Below are positions 46,972-58,995 of a stretch of 64,000 nucleotides of DNA, piece after piece. The DNA comes from Heterohyrax brucei. Taxonomy: Eukaryota > Chordata > Mammalia > Hyracoidea > Procaviidae. Position 1 is the first letter of the stretch; each line of letters starts with the position of its first letter. The stretch spans positions 17,740,001 through 17,804,000 of the forward strand of contig CM053152.1 in the NCBI GenBank assembly GCA_028571685.1, written 5' to 3'. A program made the position numbers and the translations under genes. The notes beneath the pieces are model-generated. The model did not search any database and had not been told where the DNA came from. It saw nothing but the letters and a program-made list of their open reading frames with translations.

Positions 46972-47112
46972 GAGTCCCTGAGTGATGCAAATAGTTCATG
47001 CATTTTGGCAGCTAACTGAAAGGTAAGCAGTTCAAGTCTTACCAGACACTTATCAAAGGAGGGCCAGGCAGTCTCCTTTCCCAAAATCAGCCACTGAAAA
47101 CCCTGTGGGTCA
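46972..47112 (+). mobile_element. Older AfroSINE variant with extra internal segment
   Basis: The head 'gagtccctgagtgatgcaaa' and B-box region 'agcagttcaagtcttacc' are followed by a segment resembling the internal insertion of the longer AfroSINE form ('ggccaggcagtctcctttcc'), then 'ctgaaaaccctgtgggtcac'. The 3' tail is absent here. A tail-like piece occurs separately at 47285-47321. Confidence 0.75.
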
Positions 47113-48911
47113 CTGAGGCCACCTTCTAGTGAAATAACAGAGTGGCCCACAAAATAAACAATATTACCTGCAAATATAGTGTTCTATTAAAAAAATAAAT
47201 CTGTTTCCACAAACCTAACTGGAATTTGTGCCACCTGCTGCAAACGGCCAGTCTTTGAGACTGGGAAGAGATGAGAATAAAGAGGTTGTCATGAGTCAGG
47301 TCCGACTGGACGGCACTTGGCATTCAGTTCCTTCAAAGTCTGTCTTCCTGAAATGGAGACTAGCTGGAGGTTTCATAGGAAAAAGGAGGTAAAATTTTCT
47401 GAGTCCTAGGAATTTGTAGAATGTTAGTTCTTCTTATGTGATCCCACGAGTCCCAGATGTGTTGATCACTTAGTTGGTATTTTGGGTCAGGAGGTAGTCT
47501 GTCATAAATTGTTGTGTGCCGCTACCCCCCAAGGCAAATTAACAAATTCCTTTGTGACCCTCCACCCCCAAAAACAAACTAACAAATTCGTTTATTTTTG
47601 TTTTATGGTTTTTAGATTATTATCACTTGACTTTCCACAGTCCTAAAGAGTGTAGAGATTAATCCTTAAACTCGGAGAAACAATGGACTCATGTTTGGCA
47701 CTATGTGCTTGGAGACAGAATTAAGAAATAAAATGGTACAGGTTATTATGCTCAAGATGTGACCACGTTTTTAAATCTGCCTATTTCAAACCTGCATCAG
47801 ACCAAAAGGTCTGATTTTATCACAGATAAAAAAATGAGGGGATGGGGGAACTACAGTACCTGCCACAGAACAAACAGAACACAGTGTAACAGAGTATTGA
47901 CTCACTGTAAAAATGTAACTAATATCACTGAACAAATTGTATAGAGATTGTCTAATGGGAAGCTAACTTACTGTGTAAACTTTCACCAAAACATAATAAA
48001 ATGTTAAAGAAATAAAGAAAACTCTATGGCTCATAGCTCTATTCAGACACACGTGTGGTTGCTATGAGTCAGAGTCAATAACGTGGCAACTGGTAGTTCG
48101 TATTCACACCAGCGATTCCTAGGAAATAGACGAGGAAGCTGAGAAGTGAAAAGTCCTAACTAAAAAGTAGTACTTTCTATTTCAGATTAGCTCTGATTTT
48201 TCAAATCCTCTCACCAAATTATGGAAAGCAACATTTTATATGTTAGTTCTAATGAACAGTTTTGGGACTTGCTCCATACCTCTGAAAACAAAATCATTTT
48301 TCAATACGCTATCTTTAGCTGCATTTGTGAGCACTTTAGATGCCACGTCATTGCAGAGAGGGAAAAAAAACAGACATATAATAGAAAATAATGCTACACA
48401 AAACTTTTCTTCCTAAAATATATGAAGAGATAATCGGTAGGCGGACACAGCAAGCACATCTCAGTATGCATCAGAATCACCAGAGTGCTTGTTTAAACAC
48501 TGCTTGCGCACATCCACCCCAAGTTTCTCATTCAGCTGTCACTGAAGGGGCCTAAGAATTCACATTTCAAATAAGATCTCAGGTGAAGCTGAGGCTCCGC
48601 ATCATGGGAGCACACCTGGAGAACCATGAATGGAGATACAAAAGAGCTGACGTCCCCTTCCAGTGCCTGCCTAACCACCCAGAGCCTAACTGCCTAACTG
48701 CCAACCCGTTCCCATGTCCCAAGACTGGGTGGACTGTCTACATTTCAGCTTTGGAGGGAATGAGTAGGAGCCTCAAATCTGACTTTTTACTATAAACACC
48801 ATCTTTCAATAGTTTACATTCTCACTGAATTATATAATTTTTTAAAGATTCTGCGCATCATACAGTTCCCCTCCTACTGCATTTTAAATAGAAAGAACTA
48901 AGCAAGCCTCC
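47113..48911. other. Largely unassigned sequence with two SINE 3' fragments
   Basis: A SINE tail in sense orientation lies at 47285-47321 ('gtcatgagtcaggtccgact', 'ggacggcacttgg'). A further diverged SINE 3' piece lies at 48022-48094 ('gttgctatgagtcagagtca'). The rest shows no recognisable gene or repeat. The frame at 48583-48795 has no family resemblance. Confidence 0.55.
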
Positions 48912-49415
48912 TGTCTTAGTCACTGAGTGCTGCTATAAGAGAAATACCACAAATGGATGATTCCAAAAAAGATAAGTTTATTCTCTCACACTCTAGTATG
49001 CTACAAGTCCAAACTTAAGACATCAGCTCCAGGTGAAGACCTTGTGTAATTCATCAGCAATAGAGGGAGATTCTCCTCATCAGTCTTCTCTCAGTCTGAG
49101 AGCTTCTTAGCACAGGAATCTCAGGTCTCAAATCCAAAGGCCACACTTTGGTCCTGGCACTGATTTTTTGTTGGTATAAGGTTCCCGTGTTTCTCTACTT
49201 GTTTCTCTCTTTTATATCTCAAAAGAGATTGACTTAAGAGACTATGCAATCTTGTAGTCCTCATCAATATAACAGCTGCTAATTCATCTTACTGAATCAC
49301 AGTGACAGAACTTACAATACATGGGAAAGCCTGATCGAATGACAAGATGGTGAAGGGTCACACAGTCATGGGAATCAGGGCCTTTTCAAGTTGACACATA
49401 CATAAGTCCATGACA
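48912..49415 (-). repeat. Solo LTR, MaLR/ERV-L-like
   Basis: On the minus strand it starts TGTCATGGACTTATG, carries a polyadenylation signal region ('gagagaataaac'), and ends 'ttatagcagcactcagtgac' then TAAGACA. The end resembles the 'CTGCTATAA' end of MaLR-type LTRs. The length is about 504 bp. Target duplications are not clear. Confidence 0.7.
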
Positions 49416-49550
49416 TCTCTGATCTCTGTCTAATTTTCTTTTCACTACATCTTGCTGTTTTGCATTTACTTATAGTAACAGGTTACATATTGCCTTGAGG
49501 AGTCCTCTAAGTGCTGAGAAATCCTTGAACGAAAAATGAAACTCTAGGGG
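49416..49550. other. Short spacer, nothing recognised
   Basis: No feature seen between the LTR and the L1 5' fragment. Confidence 0.4.
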
Positions 49551-49935
49551 TGGGGCCAAGACGGCAGACTAGACACATGTCTTCTCGGTGTCCTCTGAGA
49601 AGTATGGCCTGAGGTGATTATTAAAAGGTGCCCTCTGGACACCCAGGAAGCAGTGAGATACAGCATAGGATTGCCACATTGGACTACACACCACTGAACG
49701 GGAAACTACCTGTCTCTAACACGAGGCAGTACGTGCTGAGCTCTGCTCCTGCTTACTAACCTCTTGGGTGGACCGCAGCTACTGACACCTTTTTTTGTTA
49801 TCCAGAAGGCAGGGGATGGCAAATAGATGCCACACTGCAGTGCTAAAGTAAACAGCATATAACACAGCATATCCCACAGGTGTGTGGGATAGCCACATTT
49901 TGAGAGCCTGGTTGCTCTCTCCTCTCTAGAACTAA
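49551..49935 (+). mobile_element. Isolated L1 5' UTR start fragment
   Basis: The sequence 'gggtggggccaagacggcag' followed by 'actagacacatgtcttctcg' corresponds to the 5' start of L1-B, L1-C and L1-D with the YY1-like site (here 'caagacggc'). The match continues to about 'attttgagagcctgg' near 49915, the point that corresponds to the first bases of this window in L1-A. No ORF1 or ORF2 follows. An L1 5' end alone is unusual because L1 truncation normally removes the 5' end. Confidence 0.75.
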
Positions 49936-50588
49936 TAGTTTTACTTTAAGATAAAATTATTCTTCTTAATTAAACATATTTCATGTAATTTCTAGTTTAA
50001 GTACTCAGAGAGGTTTTGCTTTTGAGACTCACATATTCCCTATCTCTTGGATAATTTCTAAATTATAAGACAGGCACAAAACACAATTTTTCTTGGACAA
50101 TGGAGGAACTGAGATTTTAAGAAACCTTTACAAAACATAGCAACTGTCAGCCATAACCTCCCACATGATATGAGACAGAAGCTCAGACACACTACTCTAG
50201 ACTAGAAACAAGCTCTGAAAACAAAATGAGACAGAAAGACCCCATCAATTCATCAGTCTGTGAGGCCAGCTTGAATAACAGGCTTATACAATGCCACACA
50301 AAACAAAGATATGGGGCATCTTGTTTCTTAAAGTATATATAGCAATTTTTAGAAAGAGTGACTCAATGCAACAAGGGATAAAAAAAAGTTCCTAGATAAA
50401 ACTTACTAACTTGCCAGAGCCTCAGATGGAGGAATATTAGACCTTTTGACAAATGCTGAACATCAAATAAAAATACACAACTGGTATTCATTTTCCCCAA
50501 AGTAGAAGAACAGAAAAAAACAGAGCGGATCGAAAGTTATTTCTCAAACTGATCACTGAGATTTACTTACTTATAGTAGACTCAGCTT
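49936..50588. other. Unassigned AT-rich sequence
   Basis: No gene or recognised repeat. Possible remnants of older repeats cannot be excluded. Confidence 0.4.
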
Positions 50589-50770
50589 ATACCTAAACCA
50601 AAACCAAACCCGCTGCCGTCAAGTCGATTCTGACTCATGGCAACCCTCTAGGTCAGAGTAGAACTGCCCCATGGATTGTTCCAGGAGCACCTGGCAGATT
50701 TGAACGGCCAATGTTTTGGTTAGTAGACATAATACTTAACCACTATCCCACCAGGGTTTCAACTCAGCTT
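50580..50770 (-). mobile_element. AfroSINE-type SINE (50589-50761) with 9 bp target duplication
   Basis: Minus-strand SINE from 'gaaaccctggtgggatagtg' to 'catgagtcagaatcgacttg' with a 'ggtttggttttggttt' tail. The word 'actcagctt' occurs at 50580-50588 and 50762-50770. Confidence 0.92.
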
Positions 50771-51597
50771 CTAGTGCCTTTAAACAAGAATCCTAAACCA
50801 GCATCCTGGTGGAGGTTGGGAGAAAAAAAATCCAGGTTCGTGTATCAAAGATGTTAAGCTCTAAGGTAAGCTTTTGGTTTCCTTCTTTTTGAACTTAATT
50901 CATTCTGCTGCCTACAGACTCAGTTTCTTATTTTAGACCTTGAATATGCTAGTTCCTCCAACTGGAAAGTACTTTAGCTACTGATGATTTTAGTTTTAAC
51001 ATTGTGATTCTTTATCGAGAAACTATGTCTTAAAGTAGGTTTAGAACTACTGTCTCTTCTTGAAAATTTCCTAAGACAGGTCAAAAACTGCCACATGCCC
51101 TGCAAATTTCATAAAAGAAGGTCAGTATGAAAAACAAACAGAAACAAAGGTAGAAATACAGGGCCAACAAGAAGAACTAAAGGAGCCAAAGTGCTATCAG
51201 ATACTTAAGCTGGTGTGATTTTAACTTATTTTAGATTCCTTTGCTTCGAATTTACACCTTAAAAGGACTAATTTGGCCAATTCAAAAGTCCCCAATTTAG
51301 GCCATTGTAACAAATCCTTTTGTTTTGTGAAAGCACGCCATTTTCTAAACATGAACTGAATTAGGCCCAAATTTCTTTATCTGGTATGCTAGATAGCAGG
51401 CCATCCGTGTTGCCTTTCTCTTGGTTATTTCCCATTTTAAATTTGGAAAAAGGAAGAATTTTCAAAACAGAGTATTATTTACCAGTTTTTTTCTTTTTGA
51501 GTCACAAAAATAAATTTGAAGAGGAATGTGGCAGGTTTTAGACAGTGTTTTGCCTAGACCAACGAGTACGTTCATTCTGTGAGTGTTTGCTTGCAGG
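50771..51597. other. Unassigned sequence, no gene recognised
   Basis: No coding frame, RNA gene or clear repeat could be supported here. Confidence 0.4.
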
Positions 51598-52210
51598 TGG
51601 TGTAACCGGAAATGCCAGGCACAGCTGGGCACTGCCCATCACCACAAACATAGACATGGAAACAGTGAGGTGTTGTGCTTTATTCAGATGGCCAGCGATC
51701 TGAAAAGATGGTGGGTTAGCACCCTAAAAACTATCTTAACAGCTCATCTCAAGTCAGAGGTTTTTATAGGAAGAAGGAGGAAGGGTTATAGAAAAATGGG
51801 AGGATTATTCAGGTGCAGGGGGGTGGGGCACTAGTCACCAGGTGAGTTGCTCGGGAACTGTGATGTTCTATGGGCAGTGGTAGCAGGTCCCTGGGCAAGG
51901 CTTGGAGTCACAAGGTGAGCCAGAGTCAAGGGAGGTTGTTAGAGGAGCTGTGATGTTATCTGGACCGTGGTCTGTCCCTGAGTGGTCTGGAGTCACGAAG
52001 TGGGTGATGTCACCATCTCAAGTCAGAGGGTTTAGGAATCATTAGTTTGGGTCACAAGATGAGCCAGAGTCATGGGGCAGGGCAGTTAGAGGAACTGTGA
52101 TGTTATCTGGGCTCTGTAGCTTTCTTAGGTCCCTGGGCAAGGTGGGTGATATTATCTGGCTCAGTCCCCTGGGCAGGATCTAAAAAAGAGCTCAGTCTCC
52201 AGGTCAGTTT
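51598..52210 (-). repeat. LTR-like block with internal imperfect tandem repeats
   Basis: The low-coordinate edge reads 'tggtgtaaccgg', complementary to a CA-ending LTR. A minus-strand AATAAA signal lies near 51680 ('ctgaataaagcacaac'). Inside, a unit of roughly 130-160 bp recurs: 'ggtgagccagagtcaaggga...ggagctgtgatgttatctgg' near 51915-51963 and 'gatgagccagagtcatgggg...ggaactgtgatgttatctgg' near 52058-52110, with partial copies near 51850 and 51995. The upper boundary is uncertain. No retroviral interior lies nearby. Confidence 0.55.
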
Positions 52211-52396
52211 CTAGTCAACTTGAGGAGTCAGGCAAAGATTTTTAATCAATATTTTACATTTATTATTAGCCCATTCAGTGGCAGACAGCATACTGTTCTA
52301 GCCTATTTTTCAACCACTTATCCTCTTACGGGAGTCTTTAATTCTCATGATCTAATACCTTTTACTGGTCAACTTATACCTGAATTTTGGGACCTA
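52211..52396. other. Short unassigned stretch
   Basis: No recognised feature between the LTR-like block and the mariner end. Confidence 0.4.
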
Positions 52397-52439
52397 CGGA
52401 GTCTGCAATTAAGTCCACGAACACATCATAGAAAAAGTG

Positions 52440-53780
52440 CTACATACCTTATTGCTGAATGTCACTACAATCACCTTTGAAGTACTCCCCTTGGGAAGCT
52501 GTGCACTGACGCCAGCACCAAGTCTATCCTTCAAAGCACTTTTGGGACTGTTTCTGGGATGGCCATCAGAGCTGTCATCATATTACCCATGATGTCCTGA
52601 ACGTCATCAAAATATCTTCCTTTATCTTCAGGCAAAGAAAAAAAGTCACTGGGGACCAGATCAGGTGAGTAAGGAGGATGTTCCAATACAGTTATTTGTT
52701 TACTGGCTAAAAGCTATTTCACAAACTGTACTGTGTGAGCTGGTACATTGTGGTGATACAAGAGCCAGGAGTTATTGTTACTGGAAAAGCCTGGGAGTTC
52801 TGCTACCTGCCACAAAAAACGAAGTCACTGAGACAGGAGCTTTCGGGGTGAGATCAAAGGTTTTATTTGCAAGCTGGCATTGCAAAGGGGCAGGGGACAT
52901 TCTCACCCTCAAATCCTGTCCAAATCAGTCAGGCAAACTCTGAGTATTTAATGGGAAAGACCAAATGCAGATGTAGGGAACAATGTGGGCAGTCAGGGGC
53001 ATCTGCGCGTCAACTGAGTGGAAGTCAGTTGGGTGGAGGCAGGGCGACGGAGGTCAACTGGGTGGAAGTCTACTGGGTGGAGATCTGTTTCACAATCTCA
53101 CAGGCCTGTCACCGGTCATCAAGGACAACGAAGTGGTGTTAGACTCATCTGGCCAGTAACTTACAAGAATAACACTCAAACACCAGTTAGTTCTCCATCC
53201 ACCCCCTCACCCTCACCCCCCACCCTCGCCATCCGTACTGGAGCCTACAGAGGACCCCACCCTAGTGTCACCACCTGAGGCTTGTGCAGTGTGGAGATCA
53301 TGTCTTTCCTTTTGTGTTAGGGGTGATCTGGAACAATCCCTCTTAGACTCCCTTAGTTTTGAGCACCCCTGCTATGGAGGGTATTTCAGCCTCCAGTTTC
53401 ATAACTGGCAAAATGTTCAGGTTGTTTTCATCTAGATTTTTCTCTCAGCCTTCTCAGTGCTTCTAAATCATAAATTTATTTAACTGTATGTTCTGTTAGT
53501 GCAAATTCACAGTGAACAACCCCTCTAATATCAAAAAGATTAACAACATCATTTTGACTCTTGATTTGGGCTGACAAAACTTTTTTGTTTGCCGAGAATT
53601 GACTGACTTCGGTTGTGCACTTTGATGCTCTGTTTTAGGTAGTAATGGTATACCCATGCTTCATCACCAAAACATTGCCTTCCCTCTCCAAAAGGTCTTC
53701 GCAAACTTTAACTCTCCTTTGCTTTTGTTCATTCGTGAGCTGCTTCAGGATGATTTTTGCACACACCTCTCTCATGTCAA
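52440..53780 (-). pseudogene. Mariner transposase, middle and C-terminal blocks, broken
   Basis: The middle block reads 'ENLDMREVCAKIILKQLTNE', 'RVKVCEDLLER' and, after a frame change, 'VVNLFDIRGVVHCEF' and 'LEALRRLREK'. After the LTR-like insert the C-terminal block reads 'NNSWLLYHHNVPAHT', where the family has an Asp in place of the Asn, then 'EHPPYSPDLVPSDFF' with the third catalytic Asp. Loss of the second catalytic Asp, stops and the insertions make it dead. Confidence 0.83.
52780..53408 (-). mobile_element. LTR-like insertion (52785-53403) with 5 bp target duplication
   Basis: The mariner coding text breaks at 'actgg' (52780-52784) and resumes at a second 'actgg' (53404-53408), a 5 bp duplication as made by retroviruses. 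The insert has a minus-strand AATAAA at about 52858-52873, followed by text resembling a U5 region that ends near 'ttttttgtggca'. A C-rich tract lies at 53196-53231. Exact TG/CA ends do not coincide with the duplication, so the element may be a partial or compound LTR. Confidence 0.6.
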
Positions 53781-54677
53781 GATTTTCAGTTAAGTAATTG
53801 AAAACGTAAATGTAAATTTTCAGTTAAATAATAGAACATAATATAAATGGATTGAGCCCCCCATTAAATAGGCAGAGAGTAACGGCTTGGATCAAAAAAC
53901 ACAGCCATCTATATATTGCTTTCTAGAAACACAACTTAGACTCAAAGATATAAATAAACTGAAAATCAAAGGATGGAAAAATATATACCAAGTTAACAAA
54001 ATACAAAGAGCAGCAGTAGCAGTAGTAATACCAGAAAAAATACATTTTAATGTAAAATCTACCATCATAGACAAGGACTGTCAGTGTTTATTGCTGAGAG
54101 GCTCAATACATAAGCAGAATGTAACAGTATTAAATATTTATGAATCCAATACTAGAACGTGTAGATTCATTGAACAAATGCTGACAACATTGAAAAATGA
54201 GATAGATCATTCTGCAATAACAGTAGGAGACTTCAACACTACACTCTCAGTAATGGACAGATAGTCCAGCAAAAAGCTCAGTGAAGATACAGAAAATCTT
54301 ACTGCAACAATCAACCGACTAGACTTCATTAATATATACAGAACTTTTTACCCAACAACAGACAAGCACACCTTCTTTTCCAATGCATGTGGAACATTCT
54401 CCAGAATAGACCACTTATTAGGTCATAAAACAAGTTCCAACAAAATCCATACCAACGAATTATTGCAAAGCATTTTCTCAGACCATAAAGGCATAAAAGC
54501 TAAAATCAGTAGCAGAAAAAATACAAGTAGAAATTTGAACTCATTGAAACTGAACAACACCTTGCTCAAAAAGCCATGGGTTATAGAAGAAATAAAAGAC
54601 ACAATACAGAACTTTTTGGTATCAAATGAGAATGAAAACACATCCTACCAGAACCTATGGGATACAGCCAAAGCAGT

Positions 54678-54710
54678 GCTCCAGCCAAGCCAAGTGCTGT
54701 CGAGTCGCTC
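54678..54710. repeat. 25 bp SINE-tail insert (54682-54706)
   Basis: Compared with L1-D, 25 extra bases (cagccaagccaagtgctgtc, then gagtc) lie between two copies of 'gctc' (54678-54681 and 54707-54710). They match the antisense 3' end of the SINE. The short duplication makes the mechanism less certain than at 2369-2419. Confidence 0.68.
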
Positions 54711-55434
54711 AGAGGTCAGTTTATTTCTATAAATGCACACATCTGGAAGGAAGAAAGAGCCCAAACCAAAGAATTAACCCTCTGACTTGAACAAGCAGAA
54801 AGAGAGCAACAAAAGAACCCCTTGGGCACCAAGAGAAAACAGATAATAATGATTAGAAAAACAATTGAAAGAATTAACAAAACAAAAAGCTGTTTTTTGA
54901 AAAGTTCAACAAAATTGATAAACCACTGGTTAAACTTACAAAAGAAAAACAGGAGAAGAAACAAATAACCCAAATAGGAAATGAGACAAGAGATGTCAAA
55001 CAGATCCAACCAAAATCAAAAGTATCATAACAGAATGCTGTGAAAGACTACTCTAACAGATTTGAAAAACTAGAGGAAATGGAGAAACTTGTAAACTCAC
55101 AGCACCTACCAACATTATCATAACAAGAAGCAGAAGCACTTAATAAATCTATCACAAAGGAAGAGAATAGAAACGTAATAATAATAATAATAAACCACCA
55201 ACCAAAAAAGTCCTGGCCCAGACGTCTTCACTGGAGAATTAAACCAAACTTTTAGAGCAGAGTTAACTCCAATACTACTGAGGCTATTTCACATCATAGA
55301 AAATGATGGAATATTCACAGATTCATTCTATAAAGCTAGCACAACCCTGATACCAAAGCCAGGGAAAGATCCCACAAAGAAAAGCAAACAACAGTCCAGT
55401 ATCACTCATGAACCTAGATGTAAAAGTCTTCAAC

Positions 55435-55603
55435 AAAATCCTTGTTATCACCGATTTCACCCAACCAGATTTCTAGCAACGATCTAATCTAAACCCTCCC
55501 GAGGCAGGGAGAGCAGTGAAAGCTGCATATAGATGGGCATGTAAATTTATAGGGAATGTACATTTTCACTCAGTCATAATAAATAAATAAATAAAAATCC
55601 TTG
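55435..55603. mobile_element. Twin-primed (inverted) mini-L1 insertion (55445-55593) with 10 bp target duplication
   Basis: The word aaaatccttg flanks the insert at 55435-55444 and 55594-55603. The left third ('caccgatttcacccaaccag') matches the antisense L1 3' UTR. The right part ('gtaaatttatagggaatgta', then 'cattttcactcagtcataat' and an 'aaat' repeat tail) matches the sense 3' end. Opposite orientations of two pieces of one L1 between target duplications are the signature of twin priming. Confidence 0.9.
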
Positions 55604-55865
55604 CCAATAGAATCAGCAACATATCAATAAAATAATTGGCCGTGACCAAGTTAGATTCATACCACGGATTCAAGGCTGGTTCGACATCAGAAAAACAATT
55701 AATGTGATCAACCACACATGAATAACACAAGGGATAACAATCATCAGATTTTGCCAATTCATGCAGAAAAGGCGTTTGGCAATGTCCAACACCCATTCAT
55801 ATTCAAAACTCTCAGTGAAGCAGGAATAAAAGAGAAACTCTTCAATGTAATAAGTGGCATCTATG

Positions 55866-56012
55866 CAAAGCCAACCACCTGGAAACCAATCAAAAGGTCA
55901 GCAGTTCAAATCCACCAGGTGTGCCTTGGAAACTATATGGAGCAGTTCTATGCTGTCTATAAGGTCATTATGAGTCAGATCTGACTCAACAGCAGGTCAA
56001 AGCCAACCACCT
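55866..56012 (+). mobile_element. 5'-truncated AfroSINE-type SINE (55881-55997) with 15 bp target duplication
   Basis: The word caaagccaaccacct is exact at 55866-55880 and 55998-56012. The SINE lacks its tRNA head and runs from 'ggaaaccaatcaaaaggtca' to 'gagtcagatctgactcaaca'. It is nested within the reverse transcriptase region of L1-F. Confidence 0.95.
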
Positions 56013-58995
56013 ACATCACGCTGAATAGAGACAGCCTGAAAGAATTCTCCGTGAGAATGGGAACTAGACAAGAATGCCCACTGTCACCACTTCTATTCAA
56101 TATTATGCTAGAGGTTCTCGTCAGAGCAATTAGACAAGACAAACAAATAAAAGGCATCACATCAGCAAAGAAGAAGTGAAAATATCCCTATTTTCAGATG
56201 ACATGGTCGTATACACAAAGAACCCTAAAGATCCATAAGGAAACTACTAGAGCTAACAGAAGAATTGAGCAAGGTATCAGGCTAGAAGATACACGTAAAT
56301 AAATCAGTCTGATTCCTTTACATCGACAAAGAGATCATCAAAGAGGAAATCATCAGATCAATACTATTTACTATGGTCTCCAAGAAGATAAAATACCTAA
56401 GAATAAATCTAACTAGAGAAATAAGAGACTTAATCAGAGTAAATTACAAGACCTTACTATAAGAAACCAAAAGAGACTTATATAAGTGGAGAAACCTACC
56501 TTGCTCTGGATAGGAAGACCTAACATTGTGAAAAATGTCTATTTTACCCAAAATGATCTACAGATACAATGCAATCACAACACAAATCCCAGCATCAATT
56601 TTTAATAAGATGGAGAAACAAACCACCAAATTTGTTTGGGAAGGGAAGAAACCCCAGACAAGTACAACACTTTTGAAGAAGAGAACACAGTGGGAGGCCT
56701 CACACTGCTCAAACTTCGAATGTTTTACACTGCCACAGTAGTCAAAACAGCCTGGAACTGGTACAAAAAGAGACATATAAACCAACGAAACAGAATAGAG
56801 ACCCCAGGAATACCACCATCCTCTTATGGAAAGTTGATGTTCAACAAAGTCCCAAAGGTTGTAAACTGGGGTGAAAATAGTCTCTTTAACAAATGATGTG
56901 GGCCCAAATTGGACATGACATCCATCTGCAAAAATCTGGAACAGGACCCATATCTCACACCTTACACAAAAACTAACTCAAAATGGATCAAAGACGTAAA
57001 TACCAGACCTAAAGCGGTAAGGATCACTGAAGAAAAAATAGGGTCAACAATGGAAGTTCTAATATACGCGTTAGACAGACTAAAAAAATCTGAAAAACAA
57101 TGCACGCACAACAGAAGAGAAAATAGATAAATGGGAGCCACTAAGAATCAAATGCTTTTGCTCATCCAAAGACTTTATCAAGAGAGTTAAAAGACTAAGA
57201 ATGGGAAAAAATACTTGGCAACTACATGTTGCATTGATGTCTGATTTCCATAATCTACAAGGTACTGCAAAATGTCAACAAGAAAAGGTAAATAATCCAA
57301 ATAAGCAATGGGCAAAGGAGATGGACAGATATTTTACCAAAGAAGACATTCAGGTAGTCAGAAGACACATGAGAAAATGCTTACGATCATTAACCATTGG
57401 AGAAATCCAAATCAAAACTACAATGTGACACTATCTCACCCCAACAAGGTTGTCTATCATCCCCCCCCAAAAAAAAAAAACCCCAAACAACAAATGCTGG
57501 AGAGGCTTTGGAGAGACCGGGACTCTCCTACACTGCTGGTGGGAATGCAAAAATGGTACAACCTCTTTGGAACGCAATATGACACTTTCTTAAAAATCTA
57601 GAAATACAAATACTATATGATTCAGCAATCCCACTGCTCAAAATATATCCTACAAAAATAAAGGCATTCAAGTGAACAGATAAATGCACACGAATGTTTA
57701 TTGCAGCACTGTCCGCAATAGCAAAAAGATGGAATCAACCCAGACGTCCAACAACAGATGAGTGGATAAATTATGGTACATATACTTAGGGAACACTATG
57801 TAATGATGAAGATCAACGATGACATTAGGAAGCATCTCTCATAACCTGGTTTTAACTAGAAGATATCATGCTGAGTGAAATCAGTCAGCAGCAAAAGGAC
57901 AAGTATTGTATGAGACCTTTGCTCTAAGGACTGAGAAATAGACTTTTGTACAGAAGAAGAAAGCTATAAGAACAGAGAGGAAAGGTGATTGTTGGTCATA
58001 GATAAGACAGCAGATAGGAATTTGGCTAGGTGAAAGCAATGACAGCATACAGTAGAGAGCAGATCAACATAACTGGACTACACCATATGCTGAAAAGTTT
58101 TCTGAAATCAACTCAGTACTTTAAAGGATAGGGTAGGGTAGCAGGAACAGGGGTCTGGGGACCATATTTTCAGAGGATATCAAGGTCAATTGGCATAACT
58201 GGTCTTTTGCTAAGAGAGTCTTCTGCATCCATACTAGTGAGTGACACCTGGCGTCTTAAAAGCTAGCAAGTTGCCATCTGAGATATACCAAATTGTCTCA
58301 TCCCATTTGGAGCAGATGGTGACCAAGAACAACAAAGACACTGAGGAAAAAATGAGCCCAGGAGACAGAAGGACCCATATGAATGGGAGAGTGCTTCAAC
58401 ATAAGACCAGAAAAACCAGATGGGGCCCAGCCACCACCAAAGGCAGCTGTGATGGCGAACACAACGTAGGCTCCCTGAGGCAACACAAGAAAAAGAGGTG
58501 TGCAGCTCAAGAACTCTACTGAAAGACCAGAATTGATAGTCTGACAGCCTAGACACTGCCCTGGGAACATGGCCTCTAGATCTGCTGCTGGCCCTGACTG
58601 GAAACTAGTAATAAGGTCAACTCTTCAGACAAGAATGGACTGGATTTGGGAACAACAGTGTGACCATATGGTGTGTGTACTTATGGTTCTATACATTTAT
58701 AAGAGGCTGTCCTACAGGTTTCTTTCTAGATTGGAGAGAAGAGGGTTGACAGGAGGGCAGATGTGCTTGTAAAGAGGATACTAGAAGTATAGAGTGGAAA
58801 GGAGGAATGTGCTGTCACTGGGTGAGGAGAGCAGATGGTGCTGCAGATAGGTGGGCATGCAAAATTGCTTTGAATTGTATATTTTCACTTAATCGCAATA
58901 AAAATAAAAGATTTTCAGTTAAGATTTTCCTATTTATCAATGTTTACTTGATCTGCTATGCTTCTCATAGTCAGCCAACAATTTTGACACACAAT

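Larger units (their letters stand above)
53840..57905 (+). pseudogene. L1-F ORF2, broken
   Basis: Endonuclease text is readable at 53887-54264 ('FLETQLRLKDINKLKIKGWK', 'AITVGDFNTTLS') and 54463-54732 ('SIFSDHKGIKAKISSRKN'). Reverse transcriptase text appears near 55640-56200 in several frames ('PIHAEKAFGNVQHPF'); the FADD box near 56190 reads Ser-Asp-Asp-like. The thumb is at 56636-57130, and the C-terminus with the Cys cluster lies near 57397-57601. A C8/A12 homopolymer junction at 57461-57484 and three nested inserts add damage. Confidence 0.87.
53779..58923 (+). mobile_element. 5'-truncated L1 (L1-F, body 53795-58907) with 16 bp target duplication
   Basis: The word aagattttcagttaag is repeated exactly at 53779-53794 and 58908-58923. 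Between lie ORF2 from near its start (about 53840) and the 3' UTR (about 57906-58907), ending in an A-rich tail ('aataaaaataaa'). ORF1 and the 5' UTR are absent, the usual 5' truncation. It lies in the mariner transposase between the DNA-binding and catalytic parts. Confidence 0.95.

Noticed and set aside
52803-53275. Exact solo LTR ends at 'tgccaca' and 'gtgtcacca'
   Set aside because: The target duplication in the mariner text (actgg) lies further out on both sides, so these inner ends cannot be the insertion boundaries.
53018-53278. 86-codon plus-strand frame rich in Ser/Pro
   Set aside because: It lies in the C-rich part of the LTR-like insertion, on the strand opposite to the element.
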